A DNA stretch of 23,187 bases from CAYTRS01 sp964440305 (lineage in GTDB: Bacteria; Patescibacteriota; Minisyncoccia; Moranbacterales; JAKLHP01): NCBI GenBank assembly GCA_964440305.1, contig CAYTRS010000007.1, positions 1 through 23,187 of the forward strand, written 5' to 3'. The position numbers were made by a program, and so were the translations under genes. Numbering within the stretch: position 1 is the stretch's first letter; every line of letters begins with the position of its first letter. Under the pieces are notes generated by a model. The model did not search any database. It saw nothing but the letters and a program-made list of their open reading frames with translations, and was not told the origin of the DNA. This document shows positions 14,266 through 20,123 of the stretch, piece by piece.

Positions 14266-14765
14266 AAAATTTAACATTAGAAGAAAAAAGACAAAACGCA
14301 TTTCAACAAAATTGGGCGGCAAAAGCAAAAAGCCTAAAGTTGTGGGAAATACGCTTAATAGAATTAAGAAATTTTGGTATGGGATATATCGAGATTTCGG
14401 AAGCACTTCAGAAAGAATTTAAGAATATAATCGGAAAAGGTAAAATAAAATCCTTTCATATTTCAACCTTGAGAAATATGTTGTCGTCGGAAGGAAAATT
14501 ATACGATGCCTATGGAACATACGGCGAGATGATTGCTATTGAAAGTTTTGAAGAGGGTCAACGAAGTATCCAAAATGCTCATAGCATTGCCGCCTCAACA
14601 ATGGTAGCTCTGATGTCAAAAAAACAAACAGGAGCAACTCGTTTGGGAGCGGCAAAAGATATATTAGATCGCAATGCCGGAAAAGCGATACAAAAAGTTG
14701 AAATGCAAGAAAACCATTCGGAAGTTGAAGAAATGAGAAAAAAGCTAAAAGGGATTTTTAACTAA
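14262..14765 (+). CDS. Terminase small-subunit-like protein
   Basis: A 167-aa protein. The N-terminal half holds an HTH-like region ('LWEIRLIELRNFGMGYIEIS' 27-46, 'EALQKEF', then 'FHISTLRNMLSSEG'). The C-terminal half ends with 'GATRLGAAKDILDRNAGKAI' (about 129-148), the 'A-x-x-ILDR-x-G' pattern near the end of many phage small terminases, which recognise phage DNA for packaging. No large terminase, portal or capsid gene is present. That combination is the hallmark of phage satellites of the PICI type, which redirect packaging with their own TerS. The family assignment is from pattern recall and is moderate. Confidence 0.5.
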   Translation: MKNLTLEEKRQNAFQQNWAAKAKSLKLWEIRLIELRNFGMGYIEISEALQKEFKNIIGKGKIKSFHISTLRNMLSSEGKLYDAYGTYGEMIAIESFEEGQRSIQNAHSIAASTMVALMSKKQTGATRLGAAKDILDRNAGKAIQKVEMQENHSEVEEMRKKLKGIFN

Positions 14766-14828
14766 AAATAATTATCACGACATTTGATTGCATTGGACGG
14801 CATTTTCAGACCTTACACAATTAAAAAA

Positions 14829-14847
14829 TAAGGCGATTTACGCCTTA
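14829..14847. repeat. Hairpin in the gene-free stretch after the terminase-like gene
   Basis: TAAGGCG-attta-CGCCTTA, a perfect 7-bp stem with no following T-run. It is the first of a series of hairpins in 14766-15096. Confidence 0.45.
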
Positions 14848-14854
14848 CATATGG

Positions 14855-14879
14855 GAAAAAGTGGATACTTTACTTTTTC
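14855..14879. repeat. Second hairpin in the gene-free stretch
   Basis: GAAAAAGT / ACTTTTTC, 8 bp with a 9-nt loop. It begins 8 bp after the preceding hairpin. The 3' arm contains T5, but no U-tract follows the stem. Confidence 0.4.
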
Positions 14880-14914
14880 GGCCTGTGGGCACATAATTGA
14901 ATTAACAATTTATG

Positions 14915-15071
14915 CCTAACCCTTGGGAAGTAAAAAGCTCAAGGTATGGCGCAAAAGACCCTTGGAAGATACTGAACCCCGCGTTCAGCAACTCTTCCAA
15001 GGGCTATATCGGGAAACTGGTATAGGGTCGCAAGACCTAGCTGGCGCGGGGTTTTGTGTTCTCCGGCCAGC
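14915..15071 (+). ncRNA. Candidate structured RNA with a 7-bp kissing-loop interaction
   Basis: No substantial gene lies in 14766-15096. Within it, CCCTTGGAAG (14959-14968) pairs perfectly with CTTCCAAGGG (14994-15003) and encloses CTGAA/TTCAG with a 7-nt loop CCCCGCG (14977-14983). That loop is exactly complementary to CGCGGGG (15045-15051), which is itself in the loop of GCTGG/CCAGC (15040-15044 / 15067-15071). Between them are CTATA/TATAG (15004-15008 / 15021-15025) and a GGTC-GCAA-GACC GNRA hairpin (15026-15037). CCCTTGGGAAG at 14920-14930 could compete for the same 3' strand, a possible switch. A 37-codon frame (14912-15025) overlaps and may be fortuitous. The strand is chosen from neighbouring genes. 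No known RNA class is recognised. Confidence 0.55.
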
Positions 15072-15096
15072 AATAATAATTAACTAATCCAAAAAA

Positions 15097-15753
15097 ATGG
15101 AAAATCAACAGCCTGCTGGCGAGGCGCAAAACGGCCAGAAAAAAGCGTGGTATAAAAGCGGATTGGGTCTGGTCGTCGCTATTTTATTCTTCCCTTATTT
15201 CCTGCTTTGGTATATGTGGGCAAAAACTGATTGGAATAAGAAAGTAAAAATAGCAATTACGATAGTTTTTGCAATTCTTAACATTGTTGCATTGGCAAGT
15301 GATGACACGAACAAAAATAACCAACAAGCCGAACAGAAGCCGGCGGTTGTAGAAAATAAATATGAAGCGCCCGCAATTCAACAGCCGGAGAAAAAAACGA
15401 TTCCCTACGAAGTAGTTTTGCAGTGGAGCATCAATAATGGAGGAAAAGGCGAAAGGATTGTCATAGACCCGAAATATTTGAACTTTGACGATATGACGGC
15501 TTTAGGCGAAACGCTTAAGGGAGATTTGAAAAATGAAAGAAATGCTTTTGTCTATATTCATACCGATAAAAAATCGGCAGACCTCCAAGGAAAATTATCC
15601 ACGAATCCAACAACTGTTGAACTGGATTATATCGGAAAACATTATGTCGGAACTTATTCAAAAAACGCCAACTCTAAATTTCACGAATTCGCAATATTTT
15701 TTAATGGAATTGACGACATTTCAGAAGCGACAAATAAAATAATCACATACTAA
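15097..15753 (+). CDS. Two-helix membrane protein of unknown function next to the integrase
   Basis: A 218-aa protein with a polar N-terminus, two membrane helices at about residues 22-41 ('GLGLVVAILFFPYFLLWYMW') and 50-67, a linker rich in Gln, Asn, Pro and Glu (70-98), and a soluble alpha/beta domain (about 100-218, starting 'TIPYEVVLQWSINNGGKGER'). With a short N-terminal hairpin, the large domain is probably on the same side as the N-terminus. No family is recognised. It ends 1 bp before the integrase start (TAA A ATG), so the two are co-expressed. A surface-exclusion or lysogenic-conversion role is conceivable but unsupported. Confidence 0.55.
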   Translation: MENQQPAGEAQNGQKKAWYKSGLGLVVAILFFPYFLLWYMWAKTDWNKKVKIAITIVFAILNIVALASDDTNKNNQQAEQKPAVVENKYEAPAIQQPEKKTIPYEVVLQWSINNGGKGERIVIDPKYLNFDDMTALGETLKGDLKNERNAFVYIHTDKKSADLQGKLSTNPTTVELDYIGKHYVGTYSKNANSKFHEFAIFFNGIDDISEATNKIITY

Positions 15754-15754
15754 A

Positions 15755-17263
15755 ATGAAAGCGATAATTATTGCGCGAGTATCAACTGAGGATCAGAAGG
15801 ATGCCGGCAATTCGTTGCCGGCTCAAACCAAGCGCCTGACGGATTATTCCAATCGGAAGAATTTTGTAATAGCCAAAATTTTCAGCTTTGACGAAAGCGC
15901 ATACAAGGATAAGCGGAACGATTTTGATAAAATACTCGATTACATAAAATCTTTCAAAGAGCCGGTGGCCGTTTGTTTTGACAAGGTTGACCGTTTTTCC
16001 AGAAATGTTTTCGACAAATCCGTTCCAGCCCTTTACGAACTGGCTATGGAAGACAAGGTCGAGCTTCATTTCGTATCAGAGAATCTCGTTCTTAATTCTA
16101 AAATATCAGCAACGGAAAAGTTCCAGTTTGGGATCAGCCTCAACCTAGCTAAATATTATTCCGATGCAATAAGCGACAATGTCAAAAGAGCATACGAGCA
16201 AAAATTACGAAATGGCGAATGGATAGGCAAAGCCCATCTGGGATATAAAAATATAAAATTGGAAAACGAAAAGAAAGATATTATTCCAGATAAGGAGCGA
16301 TCTTTTTTGGTTAAGCAAATATTCGAACTTTACGCTAGTGGCCAATATTCAATGAAAAAACTAATGAAGGAAATGAACCGGAGAGGACTAACGAATACCC
16401 CAAGCGGACTGCCTCTCTCCACAAGCCAGATTGAAATGACATTGAAAAATCCTTTTTACTACGGTGTGATGCGAGTCAAAGGAAAGCTCTATCCCCACAA
16501 ATACGAACCGCTTATTTCCAAACACCTTTACGATAAAGTCCATCAGGTCATAGACGGCTATAACCGGCAAAATTTCAAACGCACCAACAACCCCTACATT
16601 TTCCGAGGCCTGATCAAATGCGACAATTGCGGATGCTTGGTAACGCCGGAAATCAAAAAGGGCAAATACATTTATTACCACTGCACTAATTATTCGGGAA
16701 ACTGCAATAATGTCGTTTGGATACGGGAAGAGGACTTGCTTGAGCAAGCCGTGTCCTCCCTGAAGCTCCTTAAACTCACCCCTGACGCCCTCGAAACGCT
16801 CAAAAGGGAGTTGAGAGCCATTCACGATTCGGAACAGGCCTACTGCGAAAAAAATGTGTCGGCTTTGGGAGCGAGGCTAAAGAGGGTCAGGGATCGCTAC
16901 CGGATTGCTTACGATGACCGTCTGGACGGGCGCATTGACACAGCGACATTCGACCAAATGATGGAAAAGTGGAAAGCGGAAGAAAATGACCTGATGGCGC
17001 AGATCAACGAACATTCGACAGCCAACCAGAACTTTTACGTAACCTCGGCAAAGCTCTTAGATATAAGCCAAAGGGCTTACGAGCTGTTTATGAGTTCTGA
17101 ACATCAGGAAAAAACGCAACTTTTAAGTTTTGTTCACCAGAACTTTTCTCTGAAAGGAAAAAAGCTCTTATTTGAACTAAAAATCCCCTTTTCGGGGATT
17201 TTAGAGTACGCCCAAACGGGCGAAAAAAGCGCAGGGCTCCGCGGAGAGGATTCGAACCTCTAA
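15755..17263 (+). CDS. Large serine recombinase (integrase)
   Basis: 502 aa. A resolvase-type catalytic domain opens 'MKAIIIARVSTEDQ' with nucleophile Ser10 and has the arginines of 'DKVDRFSRN' (R80, R83). After the long helix E ('QKLRNGEW' about 149-156) comes the recombinase domain (about 160-265). A zinc ribbon follows with Cys289, Cys292, Cys310 and Cys317, then a coiled coil (about 345-420) typical of phage-type integrases that choose integration or excision. It is full length for the family. The last nine codons lie inside the tRNA-Asn gene on the opposite strand, so integration at that tRNA supplied or preserved the gene's end. Excision may need a partner such as the HTH protein at 12344. 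Confidence 0.95.
   Translation: MKAIIIARVSTEDQKDAGNSLPAQTKRLTDYSNRKNFVIAKIFSFDESAYKDKRNDFDKILDYIKSFKEPVAVCFDKVDRFSRNVFDKSVPALYELAMEDKVELHFVSENLVLNSKISATEKFQFGISLNLAKYYSDAISDNVKRAYEQKLRNGEWIGKAHLGYKNIKLENEKKDIIPDKERSFLVKQIFELYASGQYSMKKLMKEMNRRGLTNTPSGLPLSTSQIEMTLKNPFYYGVMRVKGKLYPHKYEPLISKHLYDKVHQVIDGYNRQNFKRTNNPYIFRGLIKCDNCGCLVTPEIKKGKYIYYHCTNYSGNCNNVVWIREEDLLEQAVSSLKLLKLTPDALETLKRELRAIHDSEQAYCEKNVSALGARLKRVRDRYRIAYDDRLDGRIDTATFDQMMEKWKAEENDLMAQINEHSTANQNFYVTSAKLLDISQRAYELFMSSEHQEKTQLLSFVHQNFSLKGKKLLFELKIPFSGILEYAQTGEKSAGLRGEDSNL
17180..17202 (-). terminator. Hairpin inside the integrase 3' end, possible terminator for tRNA-Asn
   Basis: AAAATCCCC / GGGGATTTT, a perfect 9-bp stem with a 5-nt loop. 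On the minus strand it is followed by T-A-G-T-T after T5 at the stem end, 35 bp downstream of the tRNA 3' end. On the plus strand no T-run follows the stem. Confidence 0.45.
17237..17263. other. Right attachment site candidate (attR) at the tRNA-Asn 3' end
   Basis: The integrase stop codon and the tRNA-Asn T-arm and acceptor 3' strand overlap for 27 bp. Integrases that use tRNA 3' ends leave this layout. The crossover should lie in or near this segment. Serine integrases need only a 2-bp core, so a long repeat at the other end is not required. Confidence 0.5.
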
Positions 17264-17308
17264 CCAATTGATTAACAGTCAACTGCTCTACCATTGAGCT
17301 ACCGCGGA
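17237..17308 (-). tRNA. tRNA-Asn (anticodon GTT)
   Basis: A 72-nt cloverleaf on the minus strand: acceptor TCCGCGG / CCGCGGA with discriminator G, D-arm 'AGCTCAATGGTAGAGC', anticodon loop CTGTTAA (GTT), T-arm 'AGAGGTTCGAATCCTCT'. CCA is not encoded. The 3' 27 nt overlap the convergent integrase gene. Confidence 0.95.
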
Positions 17309-17460
17309 ATATATTTTTTAATAAATTGTCTACCTCTGTAACTTTTTAATTGTTTTTCCCCAATAAGAGCATCTGATCTTGTTCCTGCTTTTTCTTGATA
17401 AATTAATTCCCACTTTCCATCAAATCTTGCAGTATAACAATTCTTAAATTCCTTGGAATA
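17299..17460 (-). pseudogene. C-terminal fragment of a GIY-YIG-type nuclease gene
   Basis: This minus-strand frame is open for 53 codons between stops and lacks a start. It encodes 'YTARFDGKWELIYQEKAGTR' then 'ALIGEKQLKSYRGRQFIKKY', the C-terminal half of small GIY-YIG proteins (the 'xREKQLKSxKGRxFIK' ending). The N-terminal half with the GIY and YIG motifs is gone. Its TAG stop falls at the first bases of the tRNA-Asn gene. It is a remnant of a different subfamily from the intact gene at 17613. Confidence 0.6.
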
Positions 17461-17530
17461 TTAAATTGTCAAACTTTACATGTATTATACATTATATTTA
17501 ACTCATAATATATAAATCGCTCAATTTTGG

Positions 17531-17606
17531 TACCGCGTATGGGATTCGAACCCATGATTTCCAGGATGAAAACCTGGCGTCCTAGACCGGACTAGACGAA
17601 CGCGGC
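17531..17606 (-). tRNA. tRNA-Glu (anticodon TTC)
   Basis: 76 nt on the minus strand: acceptor GCCGCGT / ACGCGGT (a G-U closing pair at 1:72) with discriminator A, anticodon stem CCAGG/CCTGG around TTTTCAT (TTC), and T-arm 'CATGGGTTCGAATCCCATA'. CCA is not encoded. The G1-U72 pair is unusual for tRNA-Glu, which normally starts G-C. Confidence 0.93.
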
Positions 17607-17612
17607 ATTATT

Positions 17613-17867
17613 TTACTTTAATGAATTTTCAATTCTTTTCAATAATTGCTCTTTTGAATACCCTTTATTTTTTAGCTCTATCTCCCTTTTTCTGGCGTCT
17701 GTTTTATTTTTGAATGCTTCGTAATAAACCAGATTAAAGGGAATTCTATGTCTTATCGATTTTGTTTTTCCCTCATTATGTTCATCAACTCTCCTTTTTA
17801 AGTTATCGGTATATCCTGTATATAATTTTTGATCTACTTCACTTTTCAATATATAAACGTAATGCAT
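17613..17867 (-). CDS. Small GIY-YIG domain nuclease-like protein
   Basis: 84 aa, consisting of only the GIY-YIG fold: 'MHYVYILKSEVDQKLYTGYT' (1-20) gives the first two strands (YVYIL and YTG), 'NLKRRVDEHNEGKTK' (22-36) has the conserved Arg and His region, and 'LVYYEAFKNKTDARKREIEL' (46-65) contains the metal-ligand Glu. Stand-alone proteins of this kind (UPF0213-like) are common and poorly characterised; DNA repair or homing roles have been proposed for relatives. The gene is squeezed between tRNA-Glu (6 bp downstream) and a broken tRNA-Glu copy, a setting that recalls a mobile nuclease gene. No Shine-Dalgarno is visible. Confidence 0.85.
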   Translation of the reverse strand: MHYVYILKSEVDQKLYTGYTDNLKRRVDEHNEGKTKSIRHRIPFNLVYYEAFKNKTDARKREIELKNKGYSKEQLLKRIENSLK

Positions 17868-17878
17868 AGCTTTGCTTT

Positions 17879-17922
17879 ATTTCCAAGGATGTCCCCCTAA
17901 CAGGGGATCCACCGCTAGGCGG
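17879..17922 (-). repeat. Double-hairpin repeat, copy B, in a tRNA-Glu anticodon loop
   Basis: On the minus strand: CCGCC-TAGC-GGTGG, then TCCCC-TGTTAG-GGGGA, then CATCCTTGGAAAT. The last element equals the 3' anticodon stem of tRNA-Glu with one extra T. The insertion therefore sits exactly in the anticodon loop of the tRNA fragment at 17923-17959. Compared with copy A the stems differ but pairing is kept. Confidence 0.65.
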
Positions 17923-17959
17923 AAAAACCTGGCGTCCTAGACCGATAGACGATGGGGCC
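17923..17959 (-). pseudogene. 5' half of a tRNA-Glu gene, broken at the anticodon
   Basis: The minus strand starts GGCCCCATCGTCTA, a normal tRNA-Glu 5' end with D-arm, shares 20 nt (ending GCCAGGTTTT) with the intact tRNA-Glu, and stops at the anticodon loop, where the double hairpin begins. No T-arm or matching GGGGCC acceptor strand follows, so it is not functional. Confidence 0.7.
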
Positions 17960-17978
17960 AAATTGCTTAAGCAACAAA

Positions 17979-18032
17979 TATTTTCAAGGACGCCACCCTA
18001 ACGGGTGGTCAGCCGTTAGGCTGAAACGCGGC
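17979..18032 (-). repeat. Double-hairpin repeat, copy A
   Basis: Minus strand: GCCGCGTTT, then CAGCC-TAAC-GGCTG, then CCACCC-GTTA-GGGTGG, then CGTCCTTGAAAATA. The two loops (TAAC, GTTA) are complementary and could kiss. The opening GCCGCGTT is the same 8 nt that start the tRNA-Glu at 17606, so this copy also abuts a tRNA fragment. Confidence 0.65.
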
Positions 18033-18093
18033 ATATAAAAACAAACAGGAGGATAATATCCAGCTCAAAAATATAATAGCATTAAAAGACTTA

Positions 18094-18678
18094 TTAATCA
18101 ACCCTTTTGACGTTCTCGCTAAGCTTTTTTTTCGCCCGGCTTATGAGCGTTCCGACAGTATTAACCGGCTTGCCGATGGCTTTGCCGATTTCTTTGTAGG
18201 AATATTCGGAAAAATAACGGAGCTTGATGACTTTTTGATAAATAGGAGGAAGTTTTTCAACCCCTTTTTCTATTTCTTTTTTAATATCTTTTTCTTTCCA
18301 GAAATCCTTTTCTGGTCCAGTTCCCTTTTCCGCCTGCAACCTGTCTTTTCCGAAGGAAATATCCTCCCAGGGAATGAAAATCTTATTATTTTTTCTCTTT
18401 AGGAAATTGACTGCTTCGTTATGGGCTATCCGATAGGCCCAAGAGGAAAATTTCCTGTTTTCATCAAAGTAAAGACAATGTTTGTATATTTTCAAAAAAA
18501 CATTCTGGAGCAAATCTTCCGCTTCTTCCCTGTTTCTCACCAAGCGATACAGATAGGAATACAGCTTTTTCTGGTATCTTTTTATTATTTCTTCAAAAAC
18601 TTTCTTATTTCCCCGTTTAAGCAAGCGGATTAGTTCGCTGTCGCTAAGGTCTCCGTTTTTTGGCTTGCTTTTTTTCAT
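18094..18678 (-). CDS. ECF-type RNA polymerase sigma factor
   Basis: 194 aa from the ATG at 18678; a longer frame exists only from a TTG at 18714. Sigma region 2 is at about residues 24-95 ('FEEIIKRYQKKLYSYLYRLV' and 'EEAEDLLQNVFLKIYKH', 'SSWAYRIAHNEAVNFLKR'). Region 4 is at about 138-188 ('LPPIYQKVIKLRYFSEYSYK' then 'EIGKAIGKPVNTVGTLISRA'), its HTH contacting the -35 element. No region 1 or 3 is present, as in group 4 sigma factors. No anti-sigma gene is adjacent, so the signal is unknown. It lies divergently from tsaD with about 100 bp between. Confidence 0.9.
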   Translation of the reverse strand: MKKSKPKNGDLSDSELIRLLKRGNKKVFEEIIKRYQKKLYSYLYRLVRNREEAEDLLQNVFLKIYKHCLYFDENRKFSSWAYRIAHNEAVNFLKRKNNKIFIPWEDISFGKDRLQAEKGTGPEKDFWKEKDIKKEIEKGVEKLPPIYQKVIKLRYFSEYSYKEIGKAIGKPVNTVGTLISRAKKKLSENVKRVD

Positions 18679-18775
18679 ATTCAGAGGATGATTATTTAAA
18701 GTAAGCCTTGTCAAAATATTCTTTTTCTGGTTCTATTAATGTTATTATAAATAAAGGAAAAAGTCCAGTAAATTT

Positions 18776-19942
18776 ATGCTGATTTTAGGAATTGAAACAT
18801 CCTGCGATGAAACCGCCGCCTCCTTAGTTCGGGAAAAGGACGGCAATTTAATTGTACTTTCAAGCGTAGTTTCTTCCCAAGTGAAGCTTCATGCCAAATG
18901 GGGCGGAGTAGTGCCGAATCTCGCTTCGCGGGAGCACCTCAAAAACATCATTCCGGTTCTCAAAAAAACTTTTCAGGAAGCAAAAAAGAAACCGTCTGAA
19001 ATAGATCTGATTGCGGTTACCAACGGACCCGGACTGATTCCCGCGCTCCTCATCGGAACCAGCACTGCTAAAGCTTTGGCCTATGTTTGGAAAAAGCCCC
19101 TTTTGGGAATCCATCATATTGAAGGACACATTTATGCCAACTTCATTGGCATAAACTCGAAACTCGAAACTCGAAACTCGAAACAAATTAAAAATGTTTC
19201 AAATTTCGGATTTGGTATTTCGGATTTTCCGATACTATGCCTCATAGTATCGGGGGGGCATACGCAATTAATTTTAATGAAAAAGCACTTGGATTATGAA
19301 ATTGTCGGGCAAACCTTGGACGATGCCGCCGGAGAAGCTTTTGACAAAGTGGCAAGAATTTTAGGGCTGGGATACCCTGGCGGTCCAGCCATTGCAGACT
19401 GGGCAATGAAAAACCAAAACCCAAATTCAAAAACCCAAACAAATTACAAAACACAAAATACAAAATTCCAGATACCAGATACTAAATACCAAATACGACT
19501 TCCTCGGCCGATGATACGCAGCGGAGATTTTAATTTCTCTTTTTCCGGCCTGAAAACCGCCGTCTTGTATCTCACAAAAAAAATTTCTCCTTCTCAACTC
19601 CCAACTCTCACATCCCACATCTGTTTTGAGTTCCAGCAGGCGGTCATTGACGTTCTGATTTCAAAAACATTGAAAGCCGCAAAAAAATACCATCCCAAAA
19701 CAATCATGCTCGCCGGCGGAGTTTCAGCTAATTTAGAACTGCGCAAACAACTTGGAAAAGCTGTCTCATCCCTACCAGCTACCAGCTACCAACTACCAGC
19801 TACCAGCTATTCCATTGACAACGCCGCCATGATCGCCGCCGCCGCCTATTTCCGCTGGGAAAATATGAGCAACTCTCAAAAAAAAGAACTTGTGAATAAT
19901 TGGAAAACACTGGAAACAGATTCAAACCTAAAGTTAAAATAG
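18776..19942 (+). CDS. tsaD: tRNA N6-adenosine threonylcarbamoyltransferase TsaD, with three repeat-derived insertions
   Basis: 388 aa, versus about 340 usual. It transfers the threonylcarbamoyl group from TC-AMP to A37 of ANN-reading tRNAs, together with TsaB and TsaE. Visible motifs: 'MLILGIETSCDETAAS' (1-16), 'HHIEGHIYAN' with metal ligands His114 and His118, 'VSGGHTQL' (158-165), 'DDAAGEAFDKVA', 'GYPGGPAI', 'FSFSGLKTAV', 'AGGVSANLELR' and 'IDNAAMIAAA' with Asp348. All catalytic motifs are intact. The extra length comes from low-complexity inserts at about residues 124-150, 212-243 and 332-345, all in surface loops and all encoded by 7-bp-unit repeats. A G7 tract at 19252-19258 encodes part of the SGGH motif. 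Confidence 0.95.
   Translation: MLILGIETSCDETAASLVREKDGNLIVLSSVVSSQVKLHAKWGGVVPNLASREHLKNIIPVLKKTFQEAKKKPSEIDLIAVTNGPGLIPALLIGTSTAKALAYVWKKPLLGIHHIEGHIYANFIGINSKLETRNSKQIKNVSNFGFGISDFPILCLIVSGGHTQLILMKKHLDYEIVGQTLDDAAGEAFDKVARILGLGYPGGPAIADWAMKNQNPNSKTQTNYKTQNTKFQIPDTKYQIRLPRPMIRSGDFNFSFSGLKTAVLYLTKKISPSQLPTLTSHICFEFQQAVIDVLISKTLKAAKKYHPKTIMLAGGVSANLELRKQLGKAVSSLPATSYQLPATSYSIDNAAMIAAAAYFRWENMSNSQKKELVNNWKTLETDSNLKLK
19153..19184 (+). repeat. AAACTCG heptanucleotide tandem repeat inside tsaD
   Basis: Four and a half perfect copies of AAACTCG. They encode part of 'NSKLETRNSKQ' between the metal-binding HxxxH motif and 'VSGGHTQL'. Confidence 0.9.
19446..19497 (+). repeat. Degenerate heptanucleotide repeat array inside tsaD
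   Basis: ACAAAAC, ACAAAAT, ACAAAAT (19446-19466), then, after a 3-nt gap, AGATACC, AGATACT, AAATACC, AAATACG (19470-19497). Similar 7-bp units (ACCCAAA) precede them from about 19418. They encode the Asn/Thr/Lys/Gln-rich insert before 'RLPRP'. Confidence 0.8.
19773..19807 (+). repeat. TACCAGC heptanucleotide tandem repeat inside tsaD
   Basis: Five copies of TACCAGC, one with a single change (TACCAAC). They encode 'LPATSYQLPATSY' just before the conserved 'IDNAAM' motif. Confidence 0.9.
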
Positions 19943-20043
19943 CAGCATTGATCCACAATTCCGATCACTCAGAACTAATGACATGAATAATAGCTTGTTA
20001 ACTCATTAACTCGCCAATAGATTAATAATTATAAAAAAGAGAG

Positions 20044-20052
20044 TTATCCACA
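20044..20052 (+). promoter_or_regulatory. DnaA box consensus
   Basis: A perfect TTATCCACA, next to an AT-rich stretch (20013-20038). A one-mismatch relative (TGATCCACA) lies at 19949-19957. With no cluster of boxes this is not evidence for an origin; it could be DnaA regulation or chance. Confidence 0.3.
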
Positions 20053-20065
20053 GCCTCATTTATTG

Positions 20066-20074
20066 CCCCCCCCC
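20066..20074 (+). repeat. Run of nine C in the surface-protein promoter
   Basis: Nine C in a row lie 14 bp upstream of the -10 box, in the -35/spacer region. A TTG at 20063-20065 just before the tract could be part of a -35 element, at a distance that depends on tract length. Confidence 0.6.
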
Positions 20075-20085
20075 TAAATAAAATG

Positions 20086-20094
20086 TGGTATAAT
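20086..20094 (+). promoter_or_regulatory. Extended -10 promoter of the giant surface-protein gene
   Basis: TGGTATAAT is a perfect TGnTATAAT. The expected start near 20101 gives a leader of about 23 nt to the ATG at 20124. The C9 tract just upstream may set the -35 spacing. Confidence 0.75.
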
Positions 20095-20123
20095 TACTTT
20101 GCGAAAATAAAAAATAAAAATTA

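Noticed and set aside
16388..16825. Minus-strand 145-codon frame inside the integrase gene
   Set aside because: It is antisense to the recombinase and zinc-ribbon domains and has no recognisable protein pattern.
18679..18714. N-terminal extension of the sigma factor from a TTG
   Set aside because: No ribosome binding site, and the extra 12 residues lie outside the sigma domains; the ATG at 18678 fits the family start.
20013..20052. Replication origin suggested by a perfect DnaA box beside an AT-rich stretch
   Set aside because: Only one perfect box and one distant mismatch copy, with no dnaA, dnaN or rpmH nearby.
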